64,000 nucleotides of DNA. Source: Enoplolaimus lenunculus. Its lineage: Eukaryota; Nematoda; Enoplea; Enoplida; Thoracostomopsidae. The translations under genes and the position numbers were made by a program. Shown one piece after another: positions 38,737 to 50,800 of the stretch. The notes beneath the pieces were generated by a model. The model was not told where the DNA came from. It saw only the letters and a program-made list of their open reading frames with translations, and searched no databases. Position 1 is the first letter of the stretch; each line of letters begins with the position of its first letter. The DNA lies in the NCBI GenBank assembly GCA_030248215.1, contig JASANG010002214.1, forward strand, positions 434,001 through 498,000, given 5' to 3'.

Positions 38737-39456
38737 AATGTCGAAATTCATTCAAAACGTGTAAAACTTTGGGTGTAATTTCTGTTTTTTTCTTAATAAT
38801 TTAGAAAGATGGTTAATATTTGCTTGCTTGCGAACACCGTTTATATTTTGCCTTTCCCGAAGCTACGCCCGTTGCTATTCTGTTGTACTTAGGTTTCAAT
38901 TCAGTTTCAGTTATTTTAACCCCACAACTTTAACTTTTGCCACCCATTTTATCTGATTAAGTTCATTACTTTAGGAATATACTTGTAAGATTTATACATA
39001 TTATATATAATATATAATATATGCTGCTGTGAATATAGGTAACATATATTTTAGATAGGCACAACAAACGTGTATCCGGATATATGCCGGATATCCAAAA
39101 TGCTGTTGTGTAAAAACCTTTTGGAATAATTTGCATTGTTTCACCATTAAACTAGCTAAAGCTGCCGAAAAGAAATTCCATAGTAAAACCTGAGTTAAAG
39201 TATTGAACCACATTCCTACATAATTATATGATGATTTGAAATGTTGATTTCTTAAAAGATACCAAAATTAAAAAATTTCAGTTTAGCTTAATATTTATTG
39301 GAACAATGACTTCCTACTTTAAATTAATATCTCAAAATTAGCTTAGTAAAAATTATAATTTTCCCCCTCAAAAGTTTTTTTGGGTGAAAAATTGCGTTTC
39401 AAACATTTATGAGCCTGCCTCCCTTCAGCAATTTCTGAATCCGCCGCTGAAAACGA

Positions 39457-39560
39457 GGCACCGCTAAAAGTGACATGGGCTGATGTTTGCACGAATAAGC
39501 GTAAGCAGGCACCGCTAAAAGTGACATGGGCTGATGTTTGTACGATTTAGCGTAAGCATA
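39457..39560 (+). repeat. Two-copy direct repeat, about 53 bp
   Basis: GCACCGCTAAAAGTGACATG with about 30 following bases occurs twice in tandem, with a few differences at the end of each unit. Confidence 0.8.
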
Positions 39561-39937
39561 TTTTAATGTAGTTTTTCCTTCTTGGAACGTAAAACAACTT
39601 ACGTATTATACAGTTCGAGGAAAGGTTGACATTGGATAGAATCAGAGACAAACCAATCCAAATCAAGTCAATTTCAGGTGGCCAACGCAAGTATTTCTAT
39701 TGAATGAAACAGTTGCATAATATCTATTTTTAGAATTGTATGTTTTACGCTCATAGCAATCAGCTTGTGAGTCAGGGTACTTTCCTTAAAGCAACAAGTG
39801 TAAACAATAACGGAAACAGCCATGGGTTTAAAGGAAATGGAAACAGAGACTAATGTCTGATTGTATCATGGGTAGTTGACGGTTTTGAACTTGTTAGTAA
39901 TTTTAGACTCCATCGGTTCATTTGCTATAGAGAAGTT

Positions 39938-40121
39938 GGTCCATGTATAGAACAGGTCTGGAACAGTAGTATAAGCATATTCGTAAGCCTAAAATTAAGC
40001 TTAACCGTTTGGATGAGCCTATTCCTAAGTCTAAGCCTAAACAAAAAATTAGTCTGAAGCTTAAACTGACTCTATTATAGCCCCTCCGGAATACAATCCG
40101 GCCCTGTTCTATAGATGGACC
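39938..40121 (-). repeat. (GGCTTA)-cored foldback, reverse orientation
   Basis: Ends GGTCCATGTATAGAACAGG and CCTGTTCTATAGATGGACC are near-perfect inverted repeats; the interior has CCTAAG runs and GACTCTATTATAGCCCCTCC. Confidence 0.85.
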
Positions 40122-40619
40122 GAGAAGTTTGCTCGTTTTTGATTACAGTACCAATAACAAGGGCGAATTTTTCAGTTGATTGCAGTTATAAAAGTTTTGA
40201 GCTTTTTACAAATGTGGCTGCAATGTTTTGTGACTGTCGTAGAGTGATATTTATTTAAAATTTAAATATATATTTGACTGTTTTAATCAATAAATTGTTT
40301 TATATAAAAAAATCTCTGCAGTAAATACAGCGTATAAATATAAAGGGTCCGGGTCCTTGTGAAACTTCTGCCGCAGCTGAAAACAATTTCAACGATAAAG
40401 TTTATTTTTCGGCAAACATCTAAGAACTGCGAAATTTCCTTCTGTCAAATTAGCTTGTAAAACGAAACTGGATTACAGCACATCGCCGTGCGAGTCATTT
40501 GCTGTATGTATTGTTTTACAAAAGCACAAGAAATTAGACCATTTAAACGCTATTGTCTGAAAATAAACTAACTTAAACCAAATAATATTTTCTCATTTGA
40601 TTACACAATCCAATTTCAA

Positions 40620-40690
40620 GCTTTGATTCGAACCCAGGTACTGTCAGATGAGAGAGTTTTACCATGGTCACTTAAGTAAAAGTTTAACGT
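40620..40690 (-). repeat. tRNA-like segment (possible SINE head)
   Basis: The minus strand contains GTGACCATGGTAAAAC, like a tRNA D-arm, followed about 30 nt later by CCTGGGTTCGAATC, a good T-arm/B-box. The acceptor stem does not pair well, so it is not called as a tRNA gene. Confidence 0.4.
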
Positions 40691-40734
40691 TCAAGCTCGA
40701 GGAAGTCACGGTAAATATCGTAGCATACAAATAT

Positions 40735-40908
40735 GGGCCAATGTTACTTTTAGGGGCGTAACAGCAGATTAAGCGTATTCCTAAGTCTGAGCCTAAGCTT
40801 CGCAAAAATGTTCCTAAGCCTAGGCAAAAAATGTAATTTAGAATCTGTAAACCTACTCTTTTATAGATGCACCAGAACCCGGAAAGCCCCTTAAAGTAAC
40901 ATAGGCCC
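40735..40908 (-). repeat. (GGCTTA)-cored foldback, third subfamily
   Basis: Ends GGGCCAATGTTACTTTTAGG and the inverted AGTAACATAGGCCC, with CCTAAG/CCTAGG phrases inside. A shorter relic starting GGCCAATGTGACTTTGAGGG lies at about 43963. Confidence 0.75.
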
Positions 40909-41896
40909 AAAATACGCGTAATAAAATTGTTACACACTGTTCGTCATGCTGTAATCAGAGATGAAAACCTGGAGCCGGAGGTCAAAAAACTTTGCCACAG
41001 CCGAAATCGGAGCTGATGGGAAAGTTAAATTGGGTTATCGAAATAATGGCGAACGCGCTCATTTTAACAATAATTGGCAAACTGTTGTCAAGAAATCGAT
41101 TATAAGCTTCGGTTTTAAAAAATCTGTGCAACTATAAAAATTGCCCTAAAAGTTAGAAATCAATTCGCTGCAGGGTGCAACTTTTATAAAAATGTATACG
41201 AAAAATTTCATAACCGAAACTACTGGAATCAACGGTAAAAATTCTACCGATGTGACGGAAGTCGATTTTCTGACTGATCCGAAATCGGAGGCACACCTTC
41301 GGTTGTCAACTCGCTGTGAATCTATTTCGCGTACACAGCTGTGTGGTTAGTTTCTCGTACCAATGGTACTGTATGCCGTAAATGGTTAAAGCACAATAAA
41401 CCAAAATTTCATATCGCCGTCATGCGTTCGTTGTCTTTGTTTTATACGCGTAACTGCACCGAAAACCAGCTCTCTAGAAAATTTAACCAGTTTCACAAAT
41501 TTGGTATCGCGGCAGTGAAATGATGCTTGGTCGATATGATGGCAACGGCACTTCGTAAATTAGTACCACATTATTCCCATGGATTGTCGCCTTGACGTTA
41601 TAATGCCCCGGAACACCACCAGTCCTTGGTTTATCGTACTGATACCGATAGCCCGTGGTTGGTCATTAGATGTAATAACACTCTCGGGGTTTGTTCGATT
41701 TAAAAAGTTTGTTAAATGCAGTTAGGTTGATGTCAATCTGATTCCATTCGTTGCCAACGGTACATTAAAATTCGGTACAAACCACATCGTACGCCTAAAT
41801 TATCCATACTGTGACCAGAAGTATATTAAAAGCATTTGCAGTTGAGCATAATTTTAGTTAGCTTGCCGGTCGTTTTTACATCCAAGTGAACTGTTT

Positions 41897-44800
41897 TTAC
41901 AAGTCTTGTTTGAGTCGATAAGTCACAAGGTCCATTGGCTGAAGATCGCGCGGTACAAACGGTTGTACTGATACTTGAAACTGGTCATATATTCCGGTAA
42001 GCGATGTTTCGTACGCTTCGGCGATTTTCAACAACCGCAATAACACGTTGATAGCGTCCTGAAACGATTAAAAGAATGTTTATCTTTAAGACTTTACGGG
42101 CATCTAGTGAGATTTATAGGACTTTTGATGCTGGAGACTCGAGACGGATCTTATGATATATGAAAACACCAGGATGCAACCGGATGTTAAAAATACCATA
42201 GCCGGAGGTCGACGAAACTTGCTGGAGCCAGAACCGTAGGTGAGCAGAAATTGGTGTAGTAAAGATGACGGTTAATTAGTTTAGCCAATGTCTGCAACAT
42301 GTTGTTATTTGGTTTTACGCTAATTTTCTGAAAAATTTCAGAAATTCTTTTGTGAAAATTGTGACCAAAGTAAAACAAAATACGCCAAATTGCCGGAACC
42401 TCTGACAAAAATTCTACCGGAGCCGGAGGCTGTTTTTCTGCCGGAGCCGGAAGCACATCTCCGGCTGTACCCTGGAAAACACTGTGCGTTAATTCACCTG
42501 CAGTGTTGCCGCAAAGTTGCAACGAACGGCCCAAACACTTGTTAGTGTGTCAGTTTTTCAACGTAAGCACGAAATTAAATGATTGTATAGTTATATATAA
42601 TTGTGAACAACTCTGACCGGACGCTATACTTGCTGTCCAGCGCTGTCGGTCGTTCGTCTGTCACCGTGCGGTATTATCGTACGCGAATGCCATTCTTATT
42701 GTAAGCTAAAATCTAATTTAACATACCAAACTTCCACCCGAGTAATGGTCGAAGAACGCGGTGCCAACTCGGCATGTGGTTCCATGTCGATGTAGACTCA
42801 GTAAAATTGATCCATATTCATGATCGATTCGTCGTAAATTGAGAATATCAATCGTTGATGGTAACGGCAAGAGCGGTGGCATAAATGATGTAATTGTATC
42901 TTGAAACAATTAGTACATATATTATGCTAAATCTTTGCACGTTGCCTAAATGACCAGTTTTATATATAAAAATAGTAATAAGCTGAAATATTTTTAGGCA
43001 GACTGAAGATATAAAATTGATACGGTGTATCAAATTTTTCTGAACGCCGCTAGCCACATGGGGAAGATAGTAAAAAATCTTTCGCGAAACGAAGGTTTCA
43101 TCTGTGGGTGACCCCCCATAGATGCGCCAGTGGTCGTAGTGAAATTGCAAACAACCCGTAAAATAACTCGCGTTCAGCTGTGTTCAACTCAGTCCTCAAT
43201 GCGGTGGATGTTTTAGAAATCACTCCAGTATGGGACTTTTTGCCTACATGTTTTATATAAATAAGGTTCCAACAGGAACTAAATTTTGCCGGAACAGGAA
43301 CAGGAACACGAATTGAATTTTTTTGCGGAAACCGGAACAGGTACAGGAACCGGAATTTCAAACAATTTCATCACCGAATTAATACTGTTGGACTTTTCAG
43401 AAAACTTTGCCAAAAAACGGCTTAAGCAAATTTGGAGGTATTTTACAATCCAATTTTGCAAAAACACAACAGAAACAGTTTATTAAAAAATTGAAGTACT
43501 TGGGAAAACACTCATGTCGAAGTAACAATTTTTTAAAGACAATGTTTCCAATGTTTAAAAGATTAGGCATAATTTGCCACAAAACCGTGACAATTCCGGT
43601 TCCTGGATTTTTAAATGCAGGAACAGGAACAGGAATTGAATTTTTGCAGGAATTCCGGCCAGAACAGGAATTCCTGTTGAACCCTGGATATATATTATAA
43701 TATATATGTATGTATTATATATATATCACACTTCTAGTTTGCTTCACGTAGTGAAGGATCACAGGCGGATTGAGCAAATGTCGCATTTCAACAACAGTTT
43801 GAGGCGAATGATAGACTGCTTTTGATTTACCACTCTGAAACAACCTTTAGCTTTGCTGTTTAAACCACGTAATGAAACAAGTTAAGATCTCTGCCGCCCG
43901 TAAATCCCCATCGCAGCGTTGTTGAATTTTGAATATTTAATTATAAAAATTATAGGCCAATGTGACTTTGAGGGGTGTAACTGTAGTATAAGTATACTCA
44001 AATATGTTAAAATTCACTCATAAGAAATTGAAACTCACACACACAGTGCGTGGATCTCAGAATACTCAGCAACAAAAATAACAAAAAACGAGAGTGAAAA
44101 ATCACCGACCGATATAAATATATCTGTACATGTCAGAGTGTAACCGGATATCTGTTTCCGTTTTCGGTAAAAATCGGTATTCGTTTCCGTTTCGGTTATA
44201 GAAATACCGGAAATTTGTTTATTTTTACGTTCAAAATTAGTTACAAAATTACATAAACTTATCGCAATGTTTTATTACAGATGCGCTGTAATTGTCCGGA
44301 CTGAAACAGAAATTAAAATATTCATCCATCAAACTTTTAGAAAGCCCGTTGACCATTCGCACGTGTTAATTGTGTTAGCAGAAAAATAAAACCTCTTTGA
44401 AATTTATATACACCAAACATCCGTTTTCCGTTTTCGTTATTTCGATCATTTTTCGTTTCCGTTATTTTTACTACCCATTTACACCTTGCTACATGTTAAC
44501 TATGACGATCTGTCCAGTAAGTCTAAGTGTAAACCTACGTGTTCTAGTTTCCAAGTCTTTCGACCCTCTGTCTCTAAACGAGCAGGTCTCTTAAGATGGA
44601 TCAATTATCACTAACCTCACTAGTACCAGCAACGTTTTCAATTATGAGTCTAAAGTCGCTTGTTGTCGGCTTGGTATCTCTAACATCTTCTCCCATTCCT
44701 CGGTTATCGTCTTGAACCAGTGAACGATCCAGCATCACTTCAATGCCACCTGCAATTATATACAAAATTGATTACGGCATATCCGGCAACGCACGCCAAA

Positions 44801-47800
44801 TTGTGTTTCTGGGGACAGGTCAGGTATACTGATTACTGGGGGTCCACCGGAAGATCACAACAACATTTCCGTGATATCGGTTGACAACGGCGTAGCCAAC
44901 GAGTTAGGGTTTAAACGCCGTCGTTGAGTTTTTTATACAATGCTTTTAGTTACATTTTCAGTTGACTACAGTTCACAAGCCCGACAATTTGTACGTATCA
45001 TTAGGCATAGATTTCGGCTTAAGATTGCGCTAAGGCTTGAGCTATTCGTTTATACCCGGTTCAAAACTGGTTCCACCGTGTGGTTGCGCAGTGAGCAATG
45101 ACATGCGACGATTGCGGTCTTCGATATGAATTGACGTTGAAATTGGATAATAGTTGCGCGCTACTGATTTCGATGGATAATAGACTCGTTTCAAAATCTG
45201 AAAGCAAAAGCTGTTCACGTGTCAAACACCGCAGAATTCTGACGCTGTCTAGCTTTAACTGAAAATATTTAAGTATGCCGTTTTAACGCAACCGGTTTCA
45301 TCGTAGTGCTGCTATCTGCCATTTGTTCGGGGTTGGGAGGTTGAGTGGTTTGGAGTGCGAGAACATAATGTCATTGCGTCAAAAAACTCTAAAATATGGC
45401 ACCTGCAAGATAGAACCGTCTACTATATTATTCAATCACCAGTTGAATTTTTTGCCATTTATACACTTGCTAATTAGAAAAAAATCAACCAGTGCTCGGA
45501 AATAATTTCGTTCGACCTCAAGGGGCTCTACTGCTCGAATATCTCTCACGGGTTACTCCAGTATACTTCATTCCTTTCAACTCAGCAATCGTTTATCAAC
45601 GTATGAAAAGGCACGCATACCTGGTAACCCATTGCATCAGTGTAAAATAGGTTGTTTGTTTTAATATTGCTTTTAATTTGTTGAACCAATTCGAAATTTG
45701 AACTATTCGGCGCAAGGACAGTATTGCGTACGAATACCGTTGGTTCACGACCGACATCGGAACCGGTGTCGGAAGTGAAAAGTGTGGCACGATGCCAGAC
45801 GCCAGCAAAACGTGAATGAACCTCGTTAACGATTGGTCCTTGGAATACGTGCACCGAAGATGCCGTTTTAGAAATTGCCTAAAAATATAAACAAAAATAC
45901 TCAAATCAGAGAATACCCACATTATAAATGACTCAAGTAATCGCTAAACTCCAAGTTTCGAGGATATAGCAAATGGGATATGCACGTGCGGAGGCGTCCG
46001 TCGCCGTCCGCTGCCGTCCGTCATCGGACGGTATCGTACGTGCCGCTCTTAAAGGTCACAACAGACGTCCCCGTGCGGTATCGGACGTGCCACCCTTAAG
46101 AGTCATATATCATTAATCAGTTACAGATCAAGTATTTTCTGGTGTTATAAGGCTACATATTGTGTTCCCGAAATTTTAAAATTTTAAACCGCATTTTTTC
46201 AGATTTTTTTGTATATATTTAAATATTGACCAAGTGCGCCGAACGCGCAAAATTTTTGAATTCGCTTCCGCAACCTCGTGCTATTTTTCACCTATTTTGC
46301 TAGAAAAGTAAATGTGAGCTTTAAATGAACACAACAGCGTCGCTGAATTTTTATCAGCGGCAGAGCCAATAGACACATCGCTCATGCCCATCGATATCAG
46401 TCATTGCCATAAATTTTGCAGGTCGTTTGAAACAACTACTGAAGTTATCTTTTGTCGTCAAATTTTTTTGTCTGCCTTCTCTGTTACCAATTATATATTC
46501 TGGCTTCGCTGTTTAAACGTTTGGGTTAACATGGCTGTCTTGTAGACAAATGAAGCCATAACAATAACGTTATACTTGTTTTGCTCGAATAATGTACTAA
46601 AATCACACATTTCCTTCGAAAAATTGTTTGAAACCGTATTTTAATTTTGGATAGCATTTAAATGGTCAGGTATCCATTTTTTACGCGTATAAACCACATA
46701 TGATAGCGTCAAACAGCTTACTTCACTTGAGCCCGTAGTCTTGAAAATGTACGCACCTCCTCCAAATACCGAATGATACGCACCGAAAGACAGTTGACAT
46801 TTGATGTGTTTGCCACTTTGGCGAATTTCCTGAAAATAGAAGCCAATAGTAAAATATTATAAATATTAAAATCACAACGATGTTAGCGGAATCACTACTA
46901 TTACCGAGAGTAACCAAAATTTCGTTTCACGATGGTATACTAGGGTAAAATTTTTTAGATAACTACAATCCGGATGGTTAAAATTCAAACGTAAGTTACC
47001 GTTTTCTCTCTAAAAAGGCATGTCCTTGTATACCGAAGCTAGCGATAAATGAAAGATTGAAACTGTGGTTAAAAAATAAAATACAGTAATTTTAATTGGT
47101 CAAAACAAGAGCTGATGGATGCATACTTCAACAAGAGTATGCAAATGGGCACATTTTGGGTAGAAAAGAATGTACCCGGCACGCGTTGCGTTTTTACCCT
47201 GCCCCCGTTTATTTAGAAGGGGGTACAACAGGTGCGAGCTATGACACCTTATGTATGCGGCGTCATACAAGCTACCCTTATAGTTTAAGAGGTATACATG
47301 TGATTGCGACCCCCCTCTAAACAAGCAGGGTCAGCCAAAAACGCAACGCCCGGTGGTACATTTTGAACTATGCAGAGCACCAAGATTTGCACACTGTTGT
47401 AATTATCCACTCTTGCTATTGTCAATATTGAATTTCATATTGTCTAAAAAGACAGACAATCCACTGTACAGCATATGTATTAGATTGAATGAAAATTTCT
47501 TTTATCATCACCCGAAAATCATTTTTCTGTCTAATTTAAAAAACAATACTGCAGTTGTAATAGCGACATGAGTTCGTCACTGCGTAGAAAACATAAAAAT
47601 AAATAAAACAATCACAACCAGTTAAAGCTTAACCTGAAGGAGGCCTGTGTTTTGATCAAATAATGCTGAAAATTTGGGACCACGTAGGCTAAAGTTGCCA
47701 TTTGGTGCCAGAGATTCGCTCGGTATAAGTCTGAAACATAAAACCAGTCAAAACTATCCGTTTTAATACGGCCTGTAGCCATGAAAACGCCACGGGGAAT

Positions 47801-50800
47801 CAGCCTGCTCAAGCTCGCTTGTAACCAATGCTTGGCCCAAACTCAGAGTGTATAAACTAAACAATACTGGATTTTAACGTATAACCAGAGGTTTGCTTCC
47901 GGCTACGCCTCCGGCAGAAAATCGACCTCCGTCTCCGGCTCCGGTAGAATATTTCTCGGACGTTCTCGTATTTTTAGAAAGGGAAATTTTCCAGATTTAA
48001 ATAAAATGTATCGATCGGTGCGTTTGGCTTTAGCTTTTGGTACAATTTTTTGAGGAGTTAATTGTCGAGATTTCTTAAAAATAAGCCTAAAACCAGAATT
48101 TTTGACATTTTACTATATTTGCTAAAATTTTCAAATTAAACCAATTTCTTAAAAGTAAGCCTAAAACCAGAATTTTTTAAATTTACCTTATTTGCTAAAA
48201 TGTTCAAATTAAACAAACTTCTTAAAAATAAGCCTAAAACCAGAATTTTTGACGTTTTACCATATTTGCTAAAATTTTCAAATTAAACCATTTTCTTAAA
48301 AGTAAGCCTAAACCAAGATTTTTGACATTTACCATATTTGCTAAAATGTTCAAATTAAACCAATTTCTTACAAGTAAGCCTAAAAACCAGGATTTTTGAC
48401 ATTTACCATATTTGCTAAAATATTGAAATTAAACAAACTTCTTAAAAATAAGCCTAAAACCAGAATTTTCGACATTTTACCATATTTGCTAAAATTTTCA
48501 AATTAACCCTAATTTCAGCTCTAATTTCGCTTCACTTTCAGCTCATTCAAATTTTGTTTACGTTCGTTCAGCTCTGTCGTTGGTATTTTTCACTTCCGGT
48601 TGTACCCTACCGGATATAAATTGTGTTAAATTTGATTTTTAATGATTTTAACAACTTTTTATTCGATTCTTTTTAGGAGGCAAGCCTAGAATTTCATTTT
48701 TACCACTGGGACGTCAACTTTTTAACACGTGTTCACAACCGTACCCATTCTAACTTGGCCGATACCAGATCTGGTTGGTTGGATAATACATATGCTGTGC
48801 TAAGATTTTCATATTTGCAAGATCCTAGCATTTCATGATTCCCGTCTGTTTTAGTTTTTTAAGGACGTCACGGCCCGTAGCCAAAGGAACGCCAGCTGAG
48901 CTCAGCCTGTCCCCCCCTGGAAAACTTTTGGCCCTCCTAGAAAAGTTTCAAACTGGCCTGTAAAAATGCTCGCAGACCCTTGTATGCAGCTCTTAAAAAT
49001 TATCCAGCCTTCCCTAGCAAAGTGAGTTGGCTATGGGTGTGAGACGCCGTTTTAGTCATAGGTGTACTGTTAAATAAGCTAAAATATTTTAACCTCTCTA
49101 GCGGTATTTTAGCCTTGTTAGACATTAGTAACTACTAATTGGTATGAAGCAAGTTTGATGGCAAATAAAGCGAAATATTAATAATTTAAGACTGTGCACC
49201 AGGCTAAAACTGTCGTATCAAGAAGCTAAATTACAGCCTGTACTATTGAATTCAACTTATATTGTAAAAAATAAAACCACGACTTACGTTGTGCCCGGAG
49301 CTAAGGGGGAGGGGGCTCAGCCCCCTCTGGAAAAACTTTGGCCCGCCCCTAGAAAATTTTCAACCATGCTTGCAACTCACTGAAAACCCTTGATTGCCCC
49401 TTCTGAAAAACTTTTAGCCCTCATCCCAGCAAGGTGGGTGAGCTGGCTACAGGCCTGACTTACGTTCGTTGCAAAGCAAGTTTATTTGTTTGCCAAGTGA
49501 CGAATTTAGTCGTAGAAACAGTTGTACCAGATGCAATTAAACAAATAGGCAAAATTGAAAGAGGCGGTAGCGATACCATAAATAATACCTGAAACAATTA
49601 TTTGGTGCGCCGATATTACAGCTAAACTTTAATAGTCAACGAATAAGAGTCGAGTATAGCAAAAGTCAATGAGGACTATATGAACAAGAGTATACAACTT
49701 GCGCGCAATCGCAATGGTACTAAATGTATTAGCGCACGTTGCGTTTTTGCTTGACCCCCTCGTTCTCAGAGGGTTGCCTGCCACTTGAGCGCACAGTAAA
49801 AATAGGCGCCTTTGAAAATGCATTCGGAATTATTTCTGTTTCGACAGTAAATAATGGCGCATAGTTCCCTCATCAGTGAGGAGGTTGGCCAAAAACGCAA
49901 CGTATGATGGGTACATTTTTTCTACACAGAAGGTACCCAGTTGTATACTCTTGTCAAACAGGAAGAATTATTCACTTCTGATTATCGTGATTGTGTTGTT
50001 CGGTCGATGTATATAGAAAATGTAAACAAATTTCAAATAGTTCCCTGCCTTTAGTTTTTTGAATTAAAGTAATAATTTTCAAAAACGAAAAATTTTAGGC
50101 TAACGTTCGTTAGGAAAAATTTAACGAATTTATAGACACAATAGTCAGCGTCAGCGGCGTAGCTAGAAATTTATCTTCGAAGGCAACAACGGCTGCTACG
50201 AACGAAGTGCGAACAATGTGTCACAATGGGTGAAGTTATCTTTTACACCAATTTCAGTCCAACGCTTACACATTTCACGCTGGTTTTAAACTATACATCT
50301 CAAAAAGCTAAAAATAGAATAGCGCCACCTCCTCTTAACTATAAAACAGCAAATTTAATCAAAAATATGCCGAAAACAGAAAATAGTTGCAAAAATCCCA
50401 AAGTTTTGCCCTGTGGCATTTAAACTTAAACGTTATGAAACTTCGATTCGAGAGAAATAATTTAAAAATTTTAGAACTTAAAATAATTTAATTTCAAAAA
50501 CTTAAATAATTTAAAAAATTTTAAAAACTAAAATAACTTAAGAATTTTAAAAACTGAACTCCTATTCAGACGTGCAAGTTTGTGCTGCGAGAACTTGCCG
50601 CTGCAAATTAATTGCACGCAGAACTTGCATTTTTTCATCAGCCATTGAGAAAGCGGCTGCAATAAATTAAATGAACTTGCATGCTTATTCCCACATGTGA
50701 ACTAAATTCCTAGCTATGATTTTTAATGATTTATTAGAAGCTGCAAGTTTTTCGAACGGGATTTTGGACAAAACTTGCAAGTACAAGTTGCAGCTGCAAG

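Larger units (their letters stand above)
38340..41896. other. Intergenic region between convergent ENDOG and MAN2A
   Basis: No gene recognised. It contains three (GGCTTA)-cored foldbacks (38359-38530, 39938-40121, 40735-40908), a two-copy direct repeat (39457-39560), a degenerate tRNA-like segment (40620-40690) and a CCGGAG-rich hAT-like remnant (about 40975-41310). Both flanking genes end into it, so it should hold two 3' UTRs; no clear AATAAA was found for the minus-strand gene. Confidence 0.6.
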
